A DNA stretch of 51,999 nt from Ruminococcaceae bacterium UBA1404 (lineage in GTDB: Bacteria; Bacillota; Clostridia; Oscillospirales; Ruminococcaceae). Below are positions 9,378 to 18,244 of the stretch, piece by piece. The position numbers and the translations under genes were made by a program. The notes under the pieces are model-generated. The model saw only the letters and a program-made list of their open reading frames with translations. It was not told the origin of the DNA and did not search any database. How positions within the stretch are numbered: the stretch's first letter is position 1; every line of letters begins with the position of its first letter. The DNA lies in the NCBI GenBank assembly GCA_002305075.1, contig DBQC01000023.1:1-51999 (forward strand), in the 5' to 3' direction.

Positions 9378-9749
9378 GCTGCACCTCCCGGTTAGTTTAC
9401 TGCCCTTTATTACTAAAGATATTTCTGCGTATTTAATTGAATTAAAAGGTACTCATATAATTCTTTTTCATCTTATATATAATTATATTATAAATAATAG
9501 AATAATCAAATAATTATACTATTATATATATTATAGTTATCAACTTATATCTCAATATAATTATGACTATATTTATTACTGCCGGATTGAGACACGCACC
9601 GGTTATTATCAGCCATGCCACCATAATTGATTTACCGGATAAAGTCAGAAAAAAGATTTATTGCCATATCATCAGATTAACGCTAAAATTATTACATATA
9701 GCCGGTTTGTTTCACTTCTTAAATAAAGCATAAGTATGGAGGAATCTTT
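9378..9749. other. AT-rich divergent intergenic region
   Basis: About 370 bases between the divergent SGNH hydrolase and GH43 genes. Roughly 9460-9560 is extremely AT-rich with self-complementary TATAT/ATATA runs, suitable for promoters on both strands, but no single -35/-10 pair stands out. Just before 9750 the sequence TATGGAGGAATCTTT supplies the GH43 ribosome site. No RNA gene or complete small ORF was recognised. Confidence 0.5.
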
Positions 9750-10601
9750 ATGAAGCTGCATGATATAAATATCAGGGACCCCTTTGTACTGCCCTATATG
9801 GGTAAATACTATATGTACGGCACCAGGGCTGCCACCTGCTGGGGTGAATGTGACGGATTTGACGTATATGTAAGCGATAGCCTTGATGACTGGAGCAATC
9901 CGATTGAAGCCTTCCATAAGCCTGAAGGCTTTTGGGCGGATTTAAATTACTGGGCTCCCGAGGTACATATATACAAGGATTCCTTTTATGCTTTTGTCTC
10001 CTTTAAATCCTCTGACCGCTGCAGGGGAACTCAATTATTAAGATCCGACGCTCCTACAGGCCCCTTCGTACCCCATAGCGAGGGACCGGTTACACCGGCC
10101 GGCTGGGAATGCCTTGACGGCACCTTTTTCGTGAATAATGAAGGGCAGCCCTATATGGTCTTTTGTCATGAATGGGTACAGGTTAGGGATGGCGAGATGT
10201 GCCTTATAAGGTTATCCGAGGATCTTAAGAGGGCTGAATCCGAACCTGTCGTACTTTTCACCGCATCGGAGCCCGGCTGGACCAGAGGAGTTAAGAACGG
10301 GCCTAATTTTGTTACCGACGGCCCCTTCCTGTATAAGCCGGATAAGGACAGCCTGGTCATGCTTTGGTCAAGCTTTGGTGACGGGGGGTATGCACAGGCT
10401 ATCGCCAGATCGGCAACAGGAAGCATTACGGGACCCTGGATACACGATAAGGAGCCAATCTTCAGCAGGGACGGCGGCCACGGGATGATATTCCGGGCAT
10501 TTGACGGGCAGCTTTACCTTACTCTTCATTCACCAAATGAAAAGCTCAAGGAACATCCTGTGTTCATTGAGCTTAATGATGATCTTACTATTAAATGTTA
10601 A
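9750..10601 (+). CDS. Glycoside hydrolase family 43-like protein (arabinosidase/xylosidase type)
   Basis: Cytosolic (no signal peptide) five-bladed beta-propeller glycosidase, 283 residues. The GH43 base Asp is in NIRDPF (Asp10) and the second Asp in ECLDGTFF (Asp123). The position that usually reads EGP in GH43 reads TDGPFLY here, so the expected catalytic Glu is an Asp (Asp190). APEVHIYKDSFY at 69-80 is also typical. I recall related GH43-like proteins with the same TDGPFLY variant, so it may be a subfamily trait rather than a lesion, but the acid residue should be treated as unconfirmed. Exact substrate (arabinan- or xylan-derived) is not deducible. The start ATG has a good GGAGGAA ribosome site 6 bases upstream. 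Confidence 0.82.
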   Translation: MKLHDINIRDPFVLPYMGKYYMYGTRAATCWGECDGFDVYVSDSLDDWSNPIEAFHKPEGFWADLNYWAPEVHIYKDSFYAFVSFKSSDRCRGTQLLRSDAPTGPFVPHSEGPVTPAGWECLDGTFFVNNEGQPYMVFCHEWVQVRDGEMCLIRLSEDLKRAESEPVVLFTASEPGWTRGVKNGPNFVTDGPFLYKPDKDSLVMLWSSFGDGGYAQAIARSATGSITGPWIHDKEPIFSRDGGHGMIFRAFDGQLYLTLHSPNEKLKEHPVFIELNDDLTIKC

Positions 10602-10624
10602 CTTTATATGCTTATTTATTGCCT

Positions 10625-13600
10625 TTATCTGAAATATTCGACTCCTGACCGGAAAATCATCTGATTCTTGTTGCCGTGAATATTGACAGCCACATAATCG
10701 TCATACCGTTCAGAATGAGTCATCTTGCCAAATACCCTTCCGTCCGGACTTGTGATGCCTTCTATGGCTTCATAGGAGCCGTTTGGATTATAATCAGGGT
10801 CCATCGTAGGCCTGCCTTCCAGATCCACATACCTTGTGGCAACCTGTCCGTTCTCAAAAAGCTTGTCAATCCATTCTCTGTCGGCAACAAAGCGTCCTTC
10901 TCCATGTGAGGCAGGTATGGCATATATTCCGCCTAATTCAGCCTTCATAAGCCATGGCGATTTGTTGGACACAACCTTTGTGTATACATATTTTGAAACA
11001 TGTCGTCCTATCCGGTTGGTGACAAGGGTGGGTGAATTGTCGCACTGGGGTATTATCCTGCCATGAGGAACCAGTCCAAGCTTTATAAGAGCCTGGAAGC
11101 CGTTGCATATACCAAGTGCAAGTCCGTCCCTTTTCTCAAGCATATCGCCTACAGCCTCCCTGATTTTGTCGCTCAGGAAGGCGGCGGCTATAAACTTGCC
11201 TGACCCGTCCGGTTCATCCCCGGCGGAAAATCCGCCGGGGATCATTAGAATCTGTGCCCCCCTTATGCCCCGGGCGAAGGCCCCCACAGATTCACGAATG
11301 TTACCGGCAGTCAGATTCTGGAAAATAAGCGTTTCTATCTCAGCTCCGGCATCAGAAAATGCCTTCAAAGAATCATACTCGCAATTGGTTCCGGGAAATA
11401 CCGGAATGAAAACCTTAGGTTTGGCCGTCCTGTTCCTTGCAGTATAAATCTTCTTAGTGTCGTATACCGGCCTGTCGCTTACTTTGTCTGTCTCTGTGCG
11501 TGTCGGATAAACCTTCTCCAATGTTGTCGTCCATGCATTTATAGCCTCATCTATTGTTATAACGGTATTGCCGTAACGGAATACCTTCTCATTCGTAACT
11601 TCACCTATTATTCTTATCTCATCCGGTTCAAATTCCTTTAAAATATCTTCTGCATCCGCCTTATTCATTTCGGCGATTATGCAGCCGTAACCCGGAAGGA
11701 ATAATTCATCCTCTGGCAACTCTGAACAAATTGTCACACCAAGCTTGTTGCCGAATGCCATCTTGCTTACGGCCTCGCATATGCCCCCAAAGCCAACCGC
11801 ATATGCGGATGCAATTCTTCCGCCCTTCATAATATTATATAGCTTTTTGTACAATCTGCCAAGCTGTACATAATCGGGAAGGTCATAGGCATCCTTATGC
11901 ATAATAAACTGTACAAGCACATTTCCGGCCCTTTTAAGTTCACCTGTTATTACATCACCTGCATTTGCTATATTTACGGCAAATGCTGCAAGGGTGGGCG
12001 GAACATCAATGTCATTAAAGGTGCCCGACATGCTGTCCTTGCCTCCGATGGAAGGAATTCCAAGCTTAATCTGGGCATCATAGGCTCCCAGAAGAGCAGA
12101 CAACGGCTGTCCCCATCGCTTCGCGTCATTACCCAGACGGCAGAAATATTCCTGGAAGGTGAACCTGATCTTACTGTATTCTCCACCGCAGGCTGCGATC
12201 TTTGCCACTGCGGATATAACCGAATATACGGCGCCATGGAAGGGTGACCAGCTTGACAGGTAAGGATCAAAGCCATAGCTCATCATTGATACCGTATTGC
12301 AATTGCCCTCCAAAACGGGAAGCCTGGCAATCATTGTCTGGACAGGAGTAAGCTGGTAAAGCCCTCCGAAGGGCATAGTTACGGTTGCGGACCCGATAGT
12401 GCTGTCAAACATCTCCACAAGCCCCTTTTTGGAGCATACGTTTAAGTCAGACATTAAATCCAGCCATTTATCCTTAACGCAGGCGTCCTTTTCAAGTATT
12501 CCTGCTGCACCCTTCTTTAAATAATTGTCCTCCTCTGACGGAGCCTTCACATAAGCACAGGCCTCCTGATGAGCGCCGTTGGTATTAAGGAATTCTCTTG
12601 ATATGTCAACAATCCTCTTTCCTCTCCATTCCATTACAAGCCTGGGTTCTTCGGTAACCATTGCAACGACTACAGCCTCTAAATTCTCTTCCCCGGCATA
12701 GTCAAGCAGTCTATTAACATTTTCGGGACTGACGACAATTGCCATCCTCTCCTGGGATTCAGAGATTGCAAGCTCTGTTCCGTCAAGACCTGCATATTTT
12801 TTAGGAACCTTGTCAAGCTCTATATGAAGTCCGTCGGCAAGCTCGCCTATTGCAACGGACACTCCTCCCGCTCCGAAATCATTGCATTTCTTTATAAGAG
12901 AGCTGACCTCTTCTCTCCTGAACAGCCTCTGGATCTTGCGCTCCGTTGGCGCATTGCCCTTCTGCACCTCGGCTCCGCAGGTTTGAATCGACTCGGTTGT
13001 GTGTATTTTAGAGGACCCTGTGGCTCCTCCAAGCCCGTCACGGCCTGTACGCCCGCCCAGCAGAATAATGATATCTCCGGGCTCGCATTTGCCCCTTAGC
13101 ACATTCTTTCTTGGAGCGGCACCCATGACGGCTCCTATTTCCATCCTTTTTGCAACATATCCGGGATGATAAACCTCGTCTACCAGGCCTGTTGCAAGTC
13201 CTACCTGATTGCCGTATGAGGAATATCCGTCGGCAGCGCCGGTGCATATCTTCCTCTGGGGAAGCTTTCCCTCAAGGGTATTCTTTACAGGTACCGTAGG
13301 ATCCGCAGCGCCGGTGACGCGCATTGCCTGGTACACATAGCCCCTGCCTGAAAGAGGATCCCGAATTGCTCCGCCAAGGCATGTGGCAGCACCTCCGAAG
13401 GGCTCTATCTCAGTGGGATGATTATGGGTTTCATTCTTGAAAAATACCAGCCATTCCTCTACAGTCTGATCTATCTCAACCGGAACTACTATGGAGCAGG
13501 CGTTAATTTCCTCCGATACCTCCATATCCTCAAGCTTTCCCTCTGCCCTTAGCTTCTTCATTGCAAGCAGTGCAATATCCATCAATGATATATATTTGCC

Positions 13601-14407
13601 GTCACTGCCCATATAAAGCTTCTCCCGGTCCTTAAGATAACACTCATAAGCAGCCTTTATGGGTTCCGTATAGTACCCCTCCTCAAAGCCAATCATCTTA
13701 AGCTCTGTAAGGAATGTGGTATGGCGGCAATGATCGGACCAATAGGTATCCAGCACGCGGATCTCCGTCATTGTAGGATTACGCCTCTCATCCCCGGAAA
13801 AGTAATGCCTGATGTGAAGAAAATCCTCATAAGTCATGGCAAGGTTAAGGGAAGCATAGAGTTTCTTTAGCTCCTCCTCTTCCATATGAATAAAGCCGTC
13901 AAGTATCTGAACGTCCTCAGGCTCATCATATTCTGAAATAAGCGTCCCGGGCTTGGCCTCATCGGCTTCCCTCGAGTCGACCGGATTGATGCAGTATTCC
14001 TTTATCCGTTTAAATTCCTCATCACTAATGTTCCCGGACAGTATATATGTGATGGCCGATTTTATTACCGGCTCTTCCTCTTCGTTGATTAGCTTCACGC
14101 ACTGCTCGGCAGAATCCGCCCTTTGGTCAAATTGTCCGGGCAGGTATTCCACGGTAAATACCCGGTCATCCGGCAGGCAATCGAATGATTCCTCCGTGAG
14201 AATATCAACAGGAGGCTCGGAAAATATAATGCCCAGGGCTTTTTCGTATGTTTCGGGGCTTATGCCTTCAATATCATAGCGATTTAGAATTCTTACCGAT
14301 GCAAGTCCCTCTATCCCCAGGTAGTCCACAAGCTCTCTTTTCAACTCTTCTGCCTTAACGGCATAAGGAATTTTTTTCTCAACATAAACCCTTTTTACAT
14401 TATCCAT
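10625..14407 (-). CDS. purL: Phosphoribosylformylglycinamidine synthase, single chain
   Basis: Fourth step of purine synthesis: FGAR + glutamine + ATP to FGAM. The 1260 residues carry all functions in one polypeptide, as in the large clostridial type. Order: an N-terminal PurS-like part (about 1-150), a linker, two AIRS-type synthase halves (the first with NETHNHPTEIEPFGG near 325 and the phosphate-binding GGRTGRDGLGGAT near 450), and a glutamine amidotransferase domain from about residue 1000. In the last, Cys of GICNGFQAL (about 1099) is the nucleophile and SHGEGRF (about 1168) supplies His and Glu. It is monocistronic here and divergent from a LysR gene; the purine operon partners are not adjacent. 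Confidence 0.96.
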   Translation of the reverse strand: MDNVKRVYVEKKIPYAVKAEELKRELVDYLGIEGLASVRILNRYDIEGISPETYEKALGIIFSEPPVDILTEESFDCLPDDRVFTVEYLPGQFDQRADSAEQCVKLINEEEEPVIKSAITYILSGNISDEEFKRIKEYCINPVDSREADEAKPGTLISEYDEPEDVQILDGFIHMEEEELKKLYASLNLAMTYEDFLHIRHYFSGDERRNPTMTEIRVLDTYWSDHCRHTTFLTELKMIGFEEGYYTEPIKAAYECYLKDREKLYMGSDGKYISLMDIALLAMKKLRAEGKLEDMEVSEEINACSIVVPVEIDQTVEEWLVFFKNETHNHPTEIEPFGGAATCLGGAIRDPLSGRGYVYQAMRVTGAADPTVPVKNTLEGKLPQRKICTGAADGYSSYGNQVGLATGLVDEVYHPGYVAKRMEIGAVMGAAPRKNVLRGKCEPGDIIILLGGRTGRDGLGGATGSSKIHTTESIQTCGAEVQKGNAPTERKIQRLFRREEVSSLIKKCNDFGAGGVSVAIGELADGLHIELDKVPKKYAGLDGTELAISESQERMAIVVSPENVNRLLDYAGEENLEAVVVAMVTEEPRLVMEWRGKRIVDISREFLNTNGAHQEACAYVKAPSEEDNYLKKGAAGILEKDACVKDKWLDLMSDLNVCSKKGLVEMFDSTIGSATVTMPFGGLYQLTPVQTMIARLPVLEGNCNTVSMMSYGFDPYLSSWSPFHGAVYSVISAVAKIAACGGEYSKIRFTFQEYFCRLGNDAKRWGQPLSALLGAYDAQIKLGIPSIGGKDSMSGTFNDIDVPPTLAAFAVNIANAGDVITGELKRAGNVLVQFIMHKDAYDLPDYVQLGRLYKKLYNIMKGGRIASAYAVGFGGICEAVSKMAFGNKLGVTICSELPEDELFLPGYGCIIAEMNKADAEDILKEFEPDEIRIIGEVTNEKVFRYGNTVITIDEAINAWTTTLEKVYPTRTETDKVSDRPVYDTKKIYTARNRTAKPKVFIPVFPGTNCEYDSLKAFSDAGAEIETLIFQNLTAGNIRESVGAFARGIRGAQILMIPGGFSAGDEPDGSGKFIAAAFLSDKIREAVGDMLEKRDGLALGICNGFQALIKLGLVPHGRIIPQCDNSPTLVTNRIGRHVSKYVYTKVVSNKSPWLMKAELGGIYAIPASHGEGRFVADREWIDKLFENGQVATRYVDLEGRPTMDPDYNPNGSYEAIEGITSPDGRVFGKMTHSERYDDYVAVNIHGNKNQMIFRSGVEYFR

Positions 14408-14596
14408 AGCCCACGCTCCTGACAGTCATTATGATTTCGGGTATTATCATTTACAGCCATATATAATGATTATTTTCATCATTTTCTTGCATTATATCAT
14501 AGTATGTTTTATAATCAAAATTAATAAATGTAAATCTTTTTATTAGTCAAGCTAATATGTTTTTTACAATATTACGGCTTTATGGAGGATGCAGGT
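14408..14596. promoter_or_regulatory. purL / LysR divergent promoter region
   Basis: AT-rich 190-base region between divergent genes. It contains short dyads typical of LysR targets, for example TAATAAATGTAAATCTTTTTATTA around 14520-14544 and TTAGTCAAGCTAA just after it. LysR proteins usually bind such T-N11-A dyads next to their own gene. No purine-riboswitch core was recognised. Promoter positions are uncertain. Confidence 0.35.
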
Positions 14597-15472
14597 ATGG
14601 ATATTAATTATGAATTATACAAGGTCTTTTACCATGTTGCTAAAAGCCTGAGCTTTTCTGAGGCGGCTGAGGAACTGTTCATATCCCAGTCGGCGGTCAG
14701 CCAGTCCATCAAAACCCTGGAAAAACGCCTTAACCAGACCCTGTTTATAAGAAGCACTAAGCGCGTAGCACTGACCAAGGAAGGCGAGCTGCTTCTTAAG
14801 CATATAGAGCCTGCCATAAACTTAATCAGCCGGGGTGAAAATCAATTGTGTGCCGATCCCAAAAGCGGGATACAATTAAGAATTGGCGCAAGCGATACGA
14901 TATGCCGTTATTACCTGGTGTCTTATCTCAAAAACTTTCATATAAAGTTTCCGCATATACATATTAAGGTTACTAACGGAACCTCGGTACAATGCGCAAG
15001 TATGCTTGAAAGAAACGAGGTTGATGTCATTGTTGCCAATTCTCCCAATGCTGCGCTGAATAATACTATGACTATCCATGCCGTGAAGGAATTCAGGGAT
15101 GTTTTTATTGCCAATAAGGATGCTTTCCCCCTGTATGACCACCCCGTATCTTTAGAGGAGCTGTTGAATTATCCGATACTGATGCTGGAAAAACGCTCCA
15201 CAACAAGCGTATTCCTGCATAACCTCTTTCTTGAGCACTCACTGGATCTGGTTCCGGCTATCGAGCTTAGCAGCAACGATCTTCTGATCGACCTTGCAAA
15301 GATTGGCCTTGGAATTGCATTTGTTCCTGATTTCTGCATCAAGCAGCTTGGGAATCTTGCAATTATCAACACCCTGGAGGAAATTCCTGCCCGTAAGCTT
15401 GTAGCCGCATATAACAGCGATATGCCGTTGTCCGATGGCGCCAGATACTTTGTTGAGAGCCTGCGAGCTTAA
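14597..15472 (+). CDS. LysR-family transcriptional regulator
   Basis: DNA-binding regulator, 291 residues from the preferred ATG at 14597, which has GGAGG 8 bases upstream (an earlier in-frame ATG at 14582 overlaps that ribosome site and is less likely). The N-terminal winged helix-turn-helix reads AEELFISQSAVSQSIKTLEK at about 20-40 and is followed by the linker helix. A periplasmic-binding-like effector domain runs from about residue 90 (LRIGASDTICRYYL) to the end, resembling the CysL/CbbR branch. It is divergent from purL, so it may control itself, purL or neither. The last codons and stop are duplicated just downstream (see 15464-15493). Effector unknown. Confidence 0.9.
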   Translation: MDINYELYKVFYHVAKSLSFSEAAEELFISQSAVSQSIKTLEKRLNQTLFIRSTKRVALTKEGELLLKHIEPAINLISRGENQLCADPKSGIQLRIGASDTICRYYLVSYLKNFHIKFPHIHIKVTNGTSVQCASMLERNEVDVIVANSPNAALNNTMTIHAVKEFRDVFIANKDAFPLYDHPVSLEELLNYPILMLEKRSTTSVFLHNLFLEHSLDLVPAIELSSNDLLIDLAKIGLGIAFVPDFCIKQLGNLAIINTLEEIPARKLVAAYNSDMPLSDGARYFVESLRA

Positions 15473-15545
15473 ATATTCTTCGAGCTTAAATATATTAAGG
15501 CGTATATTATATAAAAAAACGTATATTATATAAAAAGGCATATAT
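15464..15545. repeat. Short AT-rich direct repeats just past the LysR stop
   Basis: CGAGCTTAAATAT occurs at 15464-15476, where it contains the LysR stop codon, and again at 15481-15493. Immediately after, a unit of about 19 bases, CGTATATTATATAAAAA plus two, occurs at 15501-15519 and 15520-15538 and starts a third time (CATATATTG). They look like tandem duplications in the 3' flank. Confidence 0.75.
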
Positions 15546-15557
15546 TGCAACAAAAAT

Positions 15558-15602
15558 AATCCGCGTTTCCTCCTGATATATGGAGAATACGCGGATTTTT
15601 TA
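15558..15602 (+). terminator. Terminator between LysR and mgsA
   Basis: Arms AATCCGCGT (15558-15566) and ACGCGGATT (15589-15597), with further inner pairing of TCCTCC-like and GGAGAA, followed by TTTTTT on the plus strand. On the minus strand an A/T stretch also follows, so it may serve the convergent genes in both directions. Confidence 0.85.
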
Positions 15603-15626
15603 GTTCCGGCTGTATCTGACCCGGGC

Positions 15627-16115
15627 TTATTCCGAAGCGCTGCCCAGTTCTTTAAGTCTTTTCATAATAACCTTATTGTAATTAAGCACTTTTCTTTCAT
15701 ATTCCTCGTTCATATAGCGCGAGGTTATCATAAAGTCGGCGGTTGCCCTGTTGTTTGCAATTGGTATGTCGTATACCGCGGCTATCCTTAAAAGGGCTTT
15801 GACATCGGGATCATGGGGCTGGGATTCTAAGGGATCCCAGAAAAATACAACAAAATCAATATTTCCCTCAACTATTCTAGACCCGATCTGCTGGTCGCCC
15901 CCCAGGGGGCCGCTGTTGTAAGCCCTCACCGGAAGCTGTGTCTTTTCAGCTATAAGTCTTGCCGTTGTACCTGTGCCGCACAGGAAGTGGCTTTTTAGGA
16001 TGTCCTTGTTTTCTTCCACCCATTCTACCATCTCCTGCTTCTTGCTGTCATGGGCAATCAGCGCAATGCGCTTTTGCTTTTCTATCGTAAAGCCGATATA
16101 TTCATCCTGTACCAT
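15627..16115 (-). CDS. mgsA: Methylglyoxal synthase
   Basis: Converts dihydroxyacetone phosphate to methylglyoxal and phosphate, a bypass that relieves sugar-phosphate stress. The 162 residues match the family length. Visible features: IALIAHDSKKQEM at the N-terminus, the phosphate-binding GTGTTARLIAEKT, the active-site loop NSGPLGGDQQIGSRI with its catalytic Asp, FFWDPLESQPHDPDVKAL with the conserved His/Asp pair, and PIANNRATADFMI near the end. Monocistronic. In a sugar-using fermenter it fits the neighbouring sugar uptake genes, but no shared operon is visible. Confidence 0.96.
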   Translation of the reverse strand: MVQDEYIGFTIEKQKRIALIAHDSKKQEMVEWVEENKDILKSHFLCGTGTTARLIAEKTQLPVRAYNSGPLGGDQQIGSRIVEGNIDFVVFFWDPLESQPHDPDVKALLRIAAVYDIPIANNRATADFMITSRYMNEEYERKVLNYNKVIMKRLKELGSASE

Positions 16116-16185
16116 TCTATACCTCTTTTCTTATGCATTCTTTACTTTAGAATATCCGATATGGAATGTGTTTTCAAGATGCAAT

Positions 16186-16283
16186 TAGCTTATTGAGCAG
16201 GAATAAACATTCGGCAGCTTATTGAGTTGGGATAAACATGCATCAGCCTATTGAGCAAGGATAAATTTGTATCAGCTTATTGA
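16186..16283. repeat. 29-bp tandem repeat overlapping the SDR 3' end (3.4 copies)
   Basis: Units start at 16186, 16215, 16244 and 16273, an exact 29-base period. Each begins with a variant of CAGCTTATTGAG followed by about GGATAAACAT. The rightmost partial unit is the end of the SDR gene itself, encoding its last residues Ser-Ile-Ser and the stop. The copies have drifted by several substitutions. Confidence 0.88.
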
Positions 16284-17033
16284 AAGTCCTCCGTCAACCA
16301 TAAGATTCTGCCCGGTAATATATGAGGCTTCGTCGCTGACCAAAAACAGTGCGGCATATGCCACATCCTCCGGTGTTGCCATACGTTTTATGGGGGCTGC
16401 ATTGCTCCAGTAATCATAGAAGCCCTCCAGCTCATATGCCGGCTGTATCATGGGAGTATCCGTTGCACCGGGAGATACCACATTTACGCGAATATTATAT
16501 TTGGCATTATCCACAGCCAGAGCTCTTGTCAAAGCATTGATGCCTCCCTTTGAGGCCGAATATGCATCCGCTCCGCAGCCAATCACACCGTTAATTGATG
16601 AGCAGTTAAGAATTGCTCCGCCTCCGTTTTCGATCATATGGGGTATGGTGTATTTGCAGCAAAGGAATACACTGCGCAGGTTAATGGAGAGGACCTCGTC
16701 AAAATCCCCGGTGGGAGTTTTTATGGTGGAATCCATTACATAAGGAGCTGAATACCCTACACCCGCATTATTGAACAGGATATCAATCCTTCCATACCTT
16801 TCTATAGTGAAATTTATAAGGCCCTTAATCTGCTCTTCGTCTCTGACATCCGTCGTATAATATGCAGCTTCATTGCCTTCCTTCCTGATAATATCCACAG
16901 TTTCAGCCAGCTTATCGGCTCTTCGTCCGCTTACAACGACCCTGGCGCCCTCCTTTGCAAACATGACGGCTGAAGCCCTTCCTATTCCGGTGCCGCCTCC
17001 TGTAATTATAGCTATTTTATCCTTTAGTCTCAT
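16272..17033 (-). CDS. Short-chain dehydrogenase/reductase (SDR)
   Basis: Classical NAD(P)-dependent SDR, 253 residues. Rossmann motif TGGGTGIG at about 11-18, NNAG near 89-92, catalytic Ser in NCSSINGV near 144, YSASK (Tyr and Lys of the active site) near 158-162, and a C-terminal TGQNLMVDGG. It is the last gene of the long minus-strand cluster, 15 bases after the threonine-synthase-like gene, so it probably acts on the same substrate, oxidising a sugar, polyol or hydroxy acid or reducing a carbonyl. Arg-Arg after the first strand suggests NADP rather than NAD, but this is weak evidence. Substrate unknown. Confidence 0.92.
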   Translation of the reverse strand: MRLKDKIAIITGGGTGIGRASAVMFAKEGARVVVSGRRADKLAETVDIIRKEGNEAAYYTTDVRDEEQIKGLINFTIERYGRIDILFNNAGVGYSAPYVMDSTIKTPTGDFDEVLSINLRSVFLCCKYTIPHMIENGGGAILNCSSINGVIGCGADAYSASKGGINALTRALAVDNAKYNIRVNVVSPGATDTPMIQPAYELEGFYDYWSNAAPIKRMATPEDVAYAALFLVSDEASYITGQNLMVDGGLSIS

Positions 17034-17048
17034 ACTGTCAAATCCTCC

Positions 17049-18227
17049 TTACTTCTTAAGATGGTTTATCAGCTCATCGGTATCCTTTAGACCATGTGCG
17101 GTAATTATTGACACCACACATTCGTTATTCTTAATGACACCTTTATCCTTCAGCTTATATACAGCACTCACCGAGGATGCGCTTGCCGGCTCCGCAAATA
17201 TTGCTTCCTTCACGGCTAATTCCTTAACCGTATCCATTATTAAATCGTCGGATACCTTTACTCCATATCCGCCGGAAGCTCTTATGCTGTTAAGCGTCCT
17301 TGTCCCGTCATCCTCATAGCCTTTCAGAGGATCGGCTATTGCGCCTGCAACTGTATCGCATTTCTCCCATGCCGACACCCTGTTTGAACCCTTTTCAAAT
17401 GCATCAATAATAGGCGCGCAGCCTTCTGCCTGCACTCCTATCATTCGCGGCAGCCTATCGCAAAAACCCAACAGCCGCAATTCATTGAAGCCCTTCCAGA
17501 TTCCGCTTAGCATGGGACCTGCTCCCAGGGGCACAACTATCCAGTCGGGTACATTGAAGTTAAGCTGTGAAAAAATCTCATATGCAAGGGTTTTATCTCC
17601 CTCCATAGTGTAAGGATTTATGTAAGTGGAGGTTATATTTGCCCAGTTATTCTCCATGCATTTTTTCAGTGCATAATGGAAGCTTTCACTATAATCTCCA
17701 TCACTGTATATGATTTCGGAGCCATGGTACAATGCCTGGGCAACCTTGCCCACGGGGGTCGATCTTGGGACAAAGACATGGCAGCTTAAGACTCCTCTGG
17801 CAGAATATGCCGACAGGGAAGCAGCGCCGTTGCCTGTTGAGGCTATTGCGACATCCCTGTATCCCATCTCTCCGGCAACGGATATGCCGACAGTATTGGG
17901 CCTGTCCTTAAATGACAGGGTGGGGTTTCGCGTTTCATCCTTAAGATAAAGCCTGACCCCTGCTTTTACACCAATAGTCCGGCTCTTAATAAGAGGTGTA
18001 TTGCCTTCCTCCATAGATATGGCGTTATCAGTATCCTTTAGAGGAAGCAGCTCGCTGTACGCCCATACGCTGCCTCCGTTTTCCAGAGCCTTTGAAACCC
18101 TTCGCCTGTCAACCGAATCATAGCTGTATGTAACTTCAAGAGAATATCCGCAGCGTGGGCAGGTATATGTTATATCAAGTCCGCCCGTCCAGCCGCATCT
18201 GTTGCATTTTAAAGCAGTAGCATGCAT
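17049..18227 (-). CDS. Threonine-synthase-like PLP enzyme with N-terminal zinc ribbon
   Basis: Fold-type II PLP enzyme, 392 residues. An N-terminal ribbon with Cys8, Cys11, Cys23 and Cys26 (CNRCG...CPRCG) is followed by the TS-like core: EGNTPLI near 74, and NPTLSFKDRP with PLP lysine Lys107 (true threonine synthases usually read NPTGSFKDRG there). The Gly-rich phosphate-binding loop is STGNGAASLSAYSA near 130. It sits inside a sugar catabolic cluster with an M20 amidohydrolase and an FGGY kinase rather than with thrB/hom. I think it is a paralogue doing beta- or gamma-elimination or replacement on a phosphorylated or activated amino-acid intermediate. Genuine threonine synthase cannot be excluded from sequence alone. 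Confidence 0.78.
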   Translation of the reverse strand: MHATALKCNRCGWTGGLDITYTCPRCGYSLEVTYSYDSVDRRRVSKALENGGSVWAYSELLPLKDTDNAISMEEGNTPLIKSRTIGVKAGVRLYLKDETRNPTLSFKDRPNTVGISVAGEMGYRDVAIASTGNGAASLSAYSARGVLSCHVFVPRSTPVGKVAQALYHGSEIIYSDGDYSESFHYALKKCMENNWANITSTYINPYTMEGDKTLAYEIFSQLNFNVPDWIVVPLGAGPMLSGIWKGFNELRLLGFCDRLPRMIGVQAEGCAPIIDAFEKGSNRVSAWEKCDTVAGAIADPLKGYEDDGTRTLNSIRASGGYGVKVSDDLIMDTVKELAVKEAIFAEPASASSVSAVYKLKDKGVIKNNECVVSIITAHGLKDTDELINHLKK

Positions 18228-18244
18228 ATGTGAGCCTCCGTTAT

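Noticed and set aside
9600..9740. Small ORF ending just before the GH43 gene
   Set aside because: One frame is open and loosely protein-like, but it has no start codon with a ribosome site and ends in the GH43 leader; treated as intergenic.
15501..15545. CRISPR-like repeats
   Set aside because: Units are directly adjacent with no spacers and AT-only in sequence.
16186..16283. CRISPR or integration-site interpretation of the 29-bp repeat
   Set aside because: No unique spacers, copies diverged, unit derived from the coding end of the SDR; no integrase or cas gene nearby.
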